The position numbers were made by a program, and so were the translations under genes. Below are positions 1 through 5,069 of a stretch of 6,490 bases of DNA, piece by piece (positions within the stretch are counted from its first letter, which is position 1; each line of letters begins with the position of its first letter). The notes beneath the pieces were generated by a model. The model was not told the DNA's origin. It saw nothing but the letters and a program-made list of their open reading frames with translations, and ran no database searches. The stretch comes from Fidelibacterota bacterium UBA1134 (lineage in GTDB: Bacteria; Fidelibacterota; Marinisomatia; Marinisomatales; S15-B10), in the NCBI GenBank assembly GCA_002311975.1, contig DCAL01000030.1:1-6490 (forward strand), in the 5' to 3' direction.

Positions 1-1134
1 GCTGAACGTGGACATGTACGCCGCGCCAGTACTCTGCATGGCCGCCAGTGCGCACACAGCCAGCAGTCCCACCAACCATGGGGTGGAGGTGGAGAGAAGA
101 TTGATCAATTGAGGAACAAGATCCTTATCGGTGGCGCTTTGGATCACACCGTTTGCGATCAGCACGTGTCCCCCCATACCCTGAAAACTCGTGAACGTAA
201 ACAGAATCAACCCGATCACAATTGATGAAGCGGCTACCTGCTGCCACCGGAAGGGCCGGCTCGTCTTGTTGGCAAACGCCCACATGGAAAAGGCCGGCGA
301 GGACTGAATACCCATAAGGGCAAACATATACGTCATGCACATCATGCCGGTCCACGTGCCGCCCGCGGCCTTGTTCCCGGCCGAAACCGCCTGAACACTG
401 CCGGGAATTGCCACCACCGGTGACTGTCCTGCTGGTGTAAGGTTGCTGTTGGAGGCGAGATCACCGCGCACATAATCGGCCATACCGGAAGCAAAACCGG
501 ACCAACCGCCTGAAAAATGGATGGCGAGGACGCCCAGAATACATATCCCCAGCGCCAGAAGAATGCACTGAACGCAGTCCACATACGCCACCGATCTCAG
601 CCCCCCGGAAGCGACATAGATCACCACCACCGCCGATAGTGCAAACATGCCGAAGTTGACGCTCACCAAACCATCAGTGAGGACGTAAAACAGGTCTCCG
701 GAAGCCCTCAGCTGCACACCGAGGTACGGAACGCTGAAGAGAAATGCCACCAGCACTGTCAGCAGTCGGATAGCGTTGCCGCCGTAGTAATCGCTGTACA
801 TCTCTCCCGGTGTGATATATCTAAAAGCGCGGCCCAGCACCCACTGCCTTCTTAGAAAAAGCACCCCTGTGAACGGGATTGTCAGTGCATAAAATGAGGC
901 GAAGGCGTAGGGAAGTCCATCCGTAAATATCTTGCCGGGGTGGCCTACAAATGTCCATCCGCTGAAGCTGGTCGCTGTGGCCGCCAGCACAAAGACCCAC
1001 AATCCGATGGATCGCCCAGCGAGAAAGTAGTCAGCGGACGTTCGGGCACTGCGCGCGCCCTTGATCCCCCAGAACAGGCAGTACGCCCAGTAGATGCCCA
1101 CAAAGGTCGTGAGCCAGATGAGTTTGGAATCCAT
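1..1134 (-). CDS. Sodium:solute symporter (SSS family), C-terminus cut off by window edge
   Basis: An inner-membrane LeuT-fold transporter expected to use the sodium gradient to import a small solute; the substrate cannot be told from sequence. I translated 378 codons from the ATG at 1134 to the window edge without a stop. Family hallmarks seen: a first hydrophobic helix near residues 5-22, ADYFLAGRS at 34-42, a Ser/Thr-rich second helix with TSFSGWTF at 55-62, ITPGEMY at 107-113, and SGGLRSVAYVDCVQ at 176-189, which matches the conserved SSS block before TM6. Near the end, AAYMST at 371-376 fits the sodium-site helix (TM8), where Ser/Thr supply ligands; S375 and T376 are candidates. A Gly/Ser/Pro/Ala-rich stretch at about 219-260 is probably an extended loop. 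SSS proteins usually have about 450-600 residues, so roughly the last quarter to third lies outside. Upstream of the ATG is a purine tract (AGGGGGGAAGAG, 1140-1151) that can serve as ribosome binding site. It is transcribed away from the SRPBCC gene. Confidence 0.93.
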   Translation of the reverse strand, partial: MDSKLIWLTTFVGIYWAYCLFWGIKGARSARTSADYFLAGRSIGLWVFVLAATATSFSGWTFVGHPGKIFTDGLPYAFASFYALTIPFTGVLFLRRQWVLGRAFRYITPGEMYSDYYGGNAIRLLTVLVAFLFSVPYLGVQLRASGDLFYVLTDGLVSVNFGMFALSAVVVIYVASGGLRSVAYVDCVQCILLALGICILGVLAIHFSGGWSGFASGMADYVRGDLASNSNLTPAGQSPVVAIPGSVQAVSAGNKAAGGTWTGMMCMTYMFALMGIQSSPAFSMWAFANKTSRPFRWQQVAASSIVIGLILFTFTSFQGMGGHVLIANGVIQSATDKDLVPQLINLLSTSTPWLVGLLAVCALAAMQSTGAAYMSTFS

Positions 1135-1192
1135 GTCTGCTCTTCCCCCCTGCTAGATTGGTTGAAATAATAGCCGATCATTTTTTAAGACA

Positions 1193-1231
1193 GAAGAGAT
1201 TCTTCGCTACAAAATCGCTACGGGAAGAATC
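1193..1231. promoter_or_regulatory. Overlapping inverted repeats and tandem heptamer in the divergent intergenic region
   Basis: Seen directly: GATTCTTC at 1198-1205 and its exact reverse complement GAAGAATC at 1224-1231 form a perfect 8-bp inverted repeat with an 18-bp spacer. A second dyad, GAAGA (1193-1197) with TCTTC (1201-1205), shares the left arm, so in RNA the two pairings exclude each other. The spacer region carries TCGCTAC twice (1204-1210 and 1215-1221), an 11-bp period close to one helical turn. The centre lies about 80 bp from the symporter start and 85 bp from the SRPBCC gene start. Inference: an operator for a dimeric regulator acting on both genes, or an RNA switch in one leader. 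No convincing -35/-10 pair was identified around it. Confidence 0.45.
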
Positions 1232-1251
1232 CTTTCATTATTAGATTTCGC

Positions 1252-1268
1252 CCCTAAAATATTTAGGG
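1252..1268. promoter_or_regulatory. AT-centred palindrome, possible operator overlapping a -10-like hexamer
   Basis: CCCTAAA (1252-1258) and TTTAGGG (1262-1268) are exact reverse complements separated by ATA. The hexamer TAAAAT (1255-1260) inside it differs from the sigma-70 -10 consensus at one base, but 17 bp upstream I find only a poor -35 match. If used, transcription would start near 1267 and give a short leader of about 33 bases for the SRPBCC gene. A palindrome sitting on a -10 element would suit a repressor site; this is inference. Confidence 0.35.
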
Positions 1269-1270
1269 AG

Positions 1271-1306
1271 ATGAACCAAATTCACGGGAAACATACAACA
1301 TGTTAG
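1271..1306 (+). other. Eleven-codon upstream ORF overlapping the SRPBCC gene start
   Basis: An ATG at 1271 opens an 11-residue frame (MNQIHGKHTTC) that stops with TAG at 1304-1306, four bases after the first base of the downstream ATG at 1300. AGGGAG lies immediately before the ATG with no spacing, which is poor for initiation. The stop/start overlap is of the kind that permits translational coupling, but so short a frame can arise by chance. Confidence 0.15.
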
Positions 1307-2556
1307 CCGGCGCCGGCATTGCCCTTCTTATCGTAATCCTCTACTTCATCCAGCAGGCGTCTGAGGACCAGAATCTCGACCTTGACTGCTCTGTCAGCTA
1401 CCACCCAGGGATGACCACAGCGGAGGTACAGATGGAAGTGGACGTGCCCGCGGAGGCTGTATGGTCGGTCCTCACTGATCTGGCGAATTACAGCCTTTGG
1501 TTCCCTTGGATAAAGAAAGTTCGTGTCACCAATCAAGATGCGAGGCGCTGGGCTCACCGTCACTCTCTGTTAGAATACCAAATGGAAGTGGGAGCCCGTT
1601 TCAAGATCCAACCCTTCTTCGGCGCACCCTTCATACCTTGTCGCTTTATCACCATTGACCCCGGCGAAACTCTCGCCATGGAGATGCGCTTTTTTCCCTT
1701 CACGCGGGAGATTATTACCTTCAGCCTGAAGCCATACACCAACTGCCTCGATCTGAACTATTATTCCATCAACAATACATTCCTCGGTTTTATTACCGCC
1801 ACTATGTTTTCGTGGCGTGGAAAGGAAATCCTGCAAAACCTTGCTGAAGTACTTCCCAAAGCACCTCAGGCCACGGGTGTGGTGGATGCGGCGCCGGCAC
1901 AACAAAAGATTGTTATCGATGATGCGTTCATCGACGCCTTGGTGGCAAAGGCGCTGGCAGAGGGGATGGAGATCCTCAACAAGATCACAGAGAGACCTTT
2001 GCGGGGCAAAGCTAAGTCCGCTTATGTAAAAGCTGAGCGGGCCGGGACCAAGCCAGCGGTTACTCCCGAGGCAGCCGACATCGTGAACCAATTTCTTTCT
2101 GGTGATCCGCCAAGTGCGGCTCCTCCGGCTGCCGCGGCCGAAGTGAGCAAAGAAGTCAGAATCAATCAGTATGTCCTCAAGGGGCTCGAGGGCAATATGG
2201 ACGCTATCAATACCATTGGAGACAGGGTTTTGCGCGCGAAGGTAAAATCTGCTCTTGTAAAGGCAGAACGTTCCGGCGAACGGCCTGAAGTTCCAGCCGA
2301 CGCACCACCCCTCGATGCGACGCTTGGCGAAGCGCCTTCTCCCCAACCCCAAACGAAAGCGGCAACGACCAAACCTGCTGACATAAAAGAAGAAGCTGTT
2401 GCGGCCACTCCTGAAGATGACAATGAATCCATCATCGACCAAGCCGTTCGGGCCGCACTGGCCGGAGACATGGAACCGATCAACGCCATCGAGGACCGAG
2501 TCCTCCGGGGTAAGGCTAAGTCGGCTTGGGTAAAGGCCAAGCGGGCACAGGGATAG
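1300..2556 (+). CDS. Membrane-anchored SRPBCC (START-like) protein with three C-terminal basic repeats
   Basis: A 418-residue protein of unknown function. Residues 2-18 are a hydrophobic segment with no positive charge before it and acidic residues after it, so it is an N-terminal anchor or atypical signal. Residues about 40-188 resemble the SRPBCC/polyketide-cyclase fold: EVDVPAEAVWSVLTD (46-60), then YSLWFPWIKKV (64-74), beta strands, and a closing helix SWRGKEILQNLAEVL (171-185). Such domains form a hydrophobic ligand pocket. Residues 208-418 hold three copies of an approximately 45-residue unit separated by Pro/Ala-rich linkers; each contains LR(G/A)K(A/V)KSA followed by VKA(E/K)R. I do not recognise this unit. 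ATG 1300 is the first start in frame, since TAG at 1264-1266 lies upstream with no ATG, GTG or TTG between. GGGA at 1286-1289 is a modest ribosome site. The gene is alone on its strand, diverging from the symporter and converging on the hydrolase. Confidence 0.87.
   Translation: MLAGAGIALLIVILYFIQQASEDQNLDLDCSVSYHPGMTTAEVQMEVDVPAEAVWSVLTDLANYSLWFPWIKKVRVTNQDARRWAHRHSLLEYQMEVGARFKIQPFFGAPFIPCRFITIDPGETLAMEMRFFPFTREIITFSLKPYTNCLDLNYYSINNTFLGFITATMFSWRGKEILQNLAEVLPKAPQATGVVDAAPAQQKIVIDDAFIDALVAKALAEGMEILNKITERPLRGKAKSAYVKAERAGTKPAVTPEAADIVNQFLSGDPPSAAPPAAAAEVSKEVRINQYVLKGLEGNMDAINTIGDRVLRAKVKSALVKAERSGERPEVPADAPPLDATLGEAPSPQPQTKAATTKPADIKEEAVAATPEDDNESIIDQAVRAALAGDMEPINAIEDRVLRGKAKSAWVKAKRAQG
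1921..2055 (+). repeat. Protein repeat unit 1 of the SRPBCC gene (residues 208-252)
   Basis: First copy of the internal repeat. It has a first half IDALVAKALAEGMEILNKI (211-229) that looks helical and amphipathic, then ERPLRGKAKSAYVKAERAG (231-249), a strongly basic stretch. The spacing from its RGKAKSA motif to the matching motif in unit 2 is 77 residues. Confidence 0.85.
2152..2286 (+). repeat. Protein repeat unit 2 of the SRPBCC gene (residues 285-329)
   Basis: Second copy: INQYVLKGLEGNMDAINTI (288-306) then DRVLRAKVKSALVKAERSG (308-326). It is the most diverged in the core (RAKVKSA instead of RGKAKSA) but aligns with unit 1 without gaps over 45 residues, ending in the same Gly-x-(Lys/Arg)-Pro. 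A Pro/Ala-rich linker (about 268-281) precedes it. Confidence 0.85.
2425..2553 (+). repeat. Protein repeat unit 3 of the SRPBCC gene (residues 376-418)
   Basis: Third copy, ending at the stop codon: IDQAVRAALAGDMEPINAI (379-397) then DRVLRGKAKSAWVKAKRAQ (399-417). It is closest to unit 1 in the LRGKAKSA core, yet the codons for that core differ at several silent positions, so the duplication is old and the protein sequence has been kept. The linker before it (about 330-375) is rich in Pro, Ala and acidic residues. Confidence 0.85.
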
Positions 2557-2622
2557 GAGATCTGAAAACGCTCGTTAGCCTGATGGTGCCATGAGTCCCC
2601 GCTAAAAAGTTCTACGCCTACC

Positions 2623-3246
2623 TCAAGAGAAGATTCCCGCTATAAATTGTCGCACGTGGTCAATCTCTTGCGGGATTATCTGATGCGCCATTTCATATTC
2701 ATGCCACTCTATATCGAACCCCACCTCACGAAGGGTCAACACGGAGGACCTGCTCGCCTCAAACGGCAGAAGCGGATCCTGGGTCCCATGGGCAGAAAAG
2801 ATCGGTGTTTCCAGCGGGAGACCTTTCATCTGCCCCACTTTGTCAGGCTCTATCAGAAATCCGCTCAGGGCAACAACAGCGCCCAACTTTTCCTCATAAT
2901 TCAACATCACGTCAAGGCTCATACTGGCCCCTTGAGAAAAGCCAAAAAGAACGATCCTGCCGCAATCGATTCCTCCAGATGAAATCTCATCTATGATAGA
3001 AACTATCTTTTGCCTGCTTACGAGACGTTCCTCGTTGAACTTTTCGTTAGGAGGAATTGCAAACCATCCCTTCCCCTGTCCCCACGTTCCCGGCACTTCA
3101 CACTCTCCTTCAAGGAAGACAAGCCGCATATTGCCAAAGCCTAAACCCTGACCAAGGGGAACGAGGTCCTGACCGTTGGCGCCCCAGCCGTGAAGGAAGA
3201 TTATTGCCCCGGCTGTGGGTTCTTTTGTTGGTGGAATTTCGTACAT
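2623..3246 (-). CDS. Alpha/beta hydrolase, phospholipase/carboxylesterase family
   Basis: A predicted cytoplasmic serine esterase of 207 residues, near the usual 200-230 for the small carboxylesterase/acyl-protein-thioesterase-like family. It should hydrolyse carboxylic or thioester bonds of modest-sized substrates; the natural substrate is unknown. Seen in order: the oxyanion-side motif FLHGWGANGQDL (17-28), nucleophile elbow GFSQGAS (102-108) with Ser104, Asp157 in HGTQDPLLP (153-161), and His188 in EMAHQI (185-190), completing a Ser-Asp-His triad. There is no signal peptide or membrane helix. The ATG at 3246 is preceded directly by an in-frame TAA, so it is the furthest upstream start; no good Shine-Dalgarno sequence is visible. 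It is last in the minus-strand unit, 51 bases after the DHFR-like gene, and faces the SRPBCC gene tail to tail. Assignment to the family is firm; anything narrower is not. Confidence 0.92.
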   Translation of the reverse strand: MYEIPPTKEPTAGAIIFLHGWGANGQDLVPLGQGLGFGNMRLVFLEGECEVPGTWGQGKGWFAIPPNEKFNEERLVSRQKIVSIIDEISSGGIDCGRIVLFGFSQGASMSLDVMLNYEEKLGAVVALSGFLIEPDKVGQMKGLPLETPIFSAHGTQDPLLPFEASRSSVLTLREVGFDIEWHEYEMAHQIIPQEIDHVRQFIAGIFS

Positions 3247-3268
3247 TTAAGGAATGCTGCTAGGCCTG

Positions 3269-3288
3269 ACAGGTTCTCATCGACCTGT
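3269..3288 (-). other. Small hairpin between the DHFR-like and hydrolase genes
   Basis: ACAGGT and ACCTGT are exact reverse complements separated by 8 bases, and the stem can be extended at both ends by G-T wobble pairs. It lies just after the DHFR-like stop codon in the minus-strand transcript. No U-run follows, so it is not a standard intrinsic terminator. It might act in mRNA processing or stability, or be chance. Confidence 0.3.
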
Positions 3289-3297
3289 TGTCTAACA

Positions 3298-3744
3298 CTA
3301 CAGAACCCTATACTGAAACTGATAGATTCCTCTGTCACTATTCACATCCACCTGGTTCCTAAATTCCAGCCGCATATCACTCTCCAACTCGCTGAACAGT
3401 GGCAGGGAGTCAGTAGAGAACACAAGAGGATGAACCGTCAGATAGAGGTGGGTCAGGAACGGCGCAAAACGACTGTACGTTCTTGCACCCCCAATGATGA
3501 AGCACTTTCCCGTCTTGACTTCCCCCAATACACGTGAGGGATCCATGTGGCGGTGCATGACCACCATTTCTCTCCCATCCAATTCTGTCGCGAGAGTCTT
3601 CCCTGTGTTTGAGCCCATCACAACGGTCTGCCCCATCGTCTGCTCTCTGAACAGCTGGAGATCTTCCGACCACTGGATGATTTCCTCAGAGTGGTGTGCG
3701 ATCATTCCATTAGCCGTAACCGCTGCCGTAAGTATTACATCCAT
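3298..3744 (-). CDS. Dihydrofolate reductase-like protein (DHFR / RibD C-terminal superfamily)
   Basis: A 148-residue cytoplasmic protein with the DHFR fold, slightly shorter than classical bacterial DHFR (about 160). DHFR reduces dihydrofolate to tetrahydrofolate with NADPH. Matches in order: strand and Met20-type loop ILTAAVTANGMI (4-15), SEDLQLFREQTMGQTVVMG (26-44) with Asp28 at the place of the catalytic Asp27 of E. coli FolA, DGRE (56-59) with Arg58 at the place of the glutamate-tail-binding Arg57, and IIGGARTY (83-90) plus LYLTVHP (100-106), the cofactor-side Gly-Gly and conserved Thr region. A difference: the cofactor-binding Arg of the usual MGR-x-T motif is Ser45 here (MGSNT). The Trp-Pro of the typical LPW loop is also not clear. 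It may be a true FolA or a related pterin/flavin-pathway reductase. ATG 3744 lies 5 bases beyond the M16 partner's stop without a clear ribosome site, pointing to translational coupling. Confidence 0.8.
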   Translation of the reverse strand: MDVILTAAVTANGMIAHHSEEIIQWSEDLQLFREQTMGQTVVMGSNTGKTLATELDGREMVVMHRHMDPSRVLGEVKTGKCFIIGGARTYSRFAPFLTHLYLTVHPLVFSTDSLPLFSELESDMRLEFRNQVDVNSDRGIYQFQYRVL

Positions 3745-3749
3745 GCCGG

Positions 3750-5030
3750 CTACGGTTTGTCTGTGGGGCCGGCTACAACTGTTACCAGTTCTCTCTCATT
3801 GCAATATTTTTTGATGGCTTTATTAACTTCATTCAGTGTTACCGCATTAATTTTGTCTGGATAGCTATCTATGTAGTCTAGCTCGCGGCCGTTCTCAACA
3901 GTTGCCAGGATCTGGCCAGCAAGGCCCGCTGTCGTTGCAAGACCAACTTTATACATTCCTGAGGCTGTTGTTTTCTTTCTCGACAGCTCATCCTCAGTTA
4001 CCCCCTGCTTGATCCATGTTTTCAGCTGCCTCAGTGCTGATTCGCGCCCCTGATCCACCAGCTCCGGTGCAAATGTTCCCCAGATGTACCAGTAACCGTC
4101 GTTGCCATTGTCAACTCCCGCAACCGCAGATTGAATGCCATAAGTTAACCCTTCCTGGTCACGCACTGTCGACATGAGCCTAGCAGAGAAATTTCCGCCA
4201 AGGATAAAGTGTCCCAGCATTAGCGGGCGGAAATCGTCATGATCACGGTCAATTCCTATGGGATGACCAAACACTACGTCGGCGCTTGTCTTACCCTTCA
4301 TCTTAATTCTTCTGTCTATCGGTTCGTCAATCTCGTTCGCGGTGATATCACCTGATCGGTTGATGGACAGCGGCGACTTCTGCCACCCGGAAAAATGTTT
4401 CTCAACACCGTCTGAAATCTTTTTGTGATCCACATCGCCGACCGCAACTATTGTAAGGCTTCCCACTCCGTAATTGTCCTTGTAGAAATCTCTCAACTCG
4501 TGTGCTTGAACTGCTTCAGTTGCCGCAATCTGTCTCTCCATGGGAATGTAGAAGTTTGGGTGGCCCTCGGGGTAAAGCATTTGTAGAAACGCCTCGGTGG
4601 CGCGCGTTCTGGTGTCTTCTGACTGCTTCTTCAGTTCGCCCGTTCTGCGTTTAATTAGAGTATTCAACTCTTTCTCACTGAAGGCCGGCCTCCGAAGCTG
4701 CTCCGCCAGAATTTCTAAAACAACACCAACATCTTTTGACAAACATATCGCGCCAAATCTTACTCGGTAGTTGTCCGAAGTGAAGGAGAGAGCGGCTCCA
4801 ACGTCCTCCAGAATTTCGCTGATGGCGAATTTGTCCCTTTCTTCAGTGCCCTGATCCAACATAGATGCCGTCATGTCCGCCGTTGCATTGTTGCTGACCG
4901 GACTGAACACATCCCCCCCCAATAGACTTCCGGCGATGGTTACAACGTCATGCACGCCAGTCTCTAGCGACAAAACCCTCACGCCATCAACAGGTGTAAC
5001 GTCATTTATTTGCGGTGCAAAGAGACCCAT
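3750..5030 (-). CDS. M16 peptidase family, zinc-site-lacking partner subunit (Arg/Tyr bearing)
   Basis: A 426-residue M16 (pitrilysin/processing-peptidase) protein without a zinc site. The N-terminal half aligns with M16 domains (LSLETGVHDVVTIAGSLLGG, 20-39), but where HxxEH is expected there is DMTAS (52-56), so it cannot hold zinc. The C-terminal half keeps the substrate-binding Arg/Tyr pair: LGGNFSARLMSTVR (277-290) with Arg284, and EGLTYGIQ (293-300) with Tyr297. By family knowledge this is the non-catalytic half of a heterodimer, like the subunits of mitochondrial processing peptidase or the paired M16 proteins of Sphingomonas sp. A1. No signal peptide or membrane helix is seen, so it is probably cytoplasmic. 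ATG 5030 has no obvious Shine-Dalgarno but places the N-terminus where M16 domains begin. It starts 39 bases after the zinc-bearing subunit's stop. A run of eight G (4913-4920) lies in codons 37-40, reading through in frame. Confidence 0.94.
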   Translation of the reverse strand: MGLFAPQINDVTPVDGVRVLSLETGVHDVVTIAGSLLGGDVFSPVSNNATADMTASMLDQGTEERDKFAISEILEDVGAALSFTSDNYRVRFGAICLSKDVGVVLEILAEQLRRPAFSEKELNTLIKRRTGELKKQSEDTRTRATEAFLQMLYPEGHPNFYIPMERQIAATEAVQAHELRDFYKDNYGVGSLTIVAVGDVDHKKISDGVEKHFSGWQKSPLSINRSGDITANEIDEPIDRRIKMKGKTSADVVFGHPIGIDRDHDDFRPLMLGHFILGGNFSARLMSTVRDQEGLTYGIQSAVAGVDNGNDGYWYIWGTFAPELVDQGRESALRQLKTWIKQGVTEDELSRKKTTASGMYKVGLATTAGLAGQILATVENGRELDYIDSYPDKINAVTLNEVNKAIKKYCNERELVTVVAGPTDKP

Positions 5031-5069
5031 ATTTTCTGTGTTGAAACTCTGGTTGCTTTCTGCTGCGGT

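Noticed and set aside
940..1170. Plus-strand short frame overlapping the symporter start.
   Set aside because: It is antisense to the well-supported symporter N-terminus and shows no protein-like features.
1162..1190. A promoter for the SRPBCC gene with TTGAAA (1162-1167) and a -10 near 1184-1190.
   Set aside because: The -35-like hexamer is fair but the candidate -10 matches the consensus at only about four of six positions, and the leader would be over 100 bases; not strong enough to annotate.
1306..1317. Perfect 12-bp palindrome GCCGGCGCCGGC just inside the SRPBCC gene.
   Set aside because: It encodes the Ala-Gly-Ala-Gly stretch at residues 3-6 and is explained by GC-rich Ala/Gly codons; it has no loop to form a hairpin and no sign of a regulatory role.
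1570..2442. A 290-codon open frame on the minus strand opposite the SRPBCC gene.
   Set aside because: The translation is rich in Arg, Cys, Phe and Gly with no domain pattern, while the plus-strand frame has a clear fold and repeats; it is an antisense shadow.
2557..2622. Possible bidirectional terminator in the convergent gap: TTAGC (2575-2579) with GCTAA (2601-2605) and a small inner dyad around ATGGTGCCAT.
   Set aside because: The stem is interrupted by a mismatch and a five-base bulge, and the A-run after it is on the wrong side for a U-tract on either strand. No intrinsic terminator can be supported.
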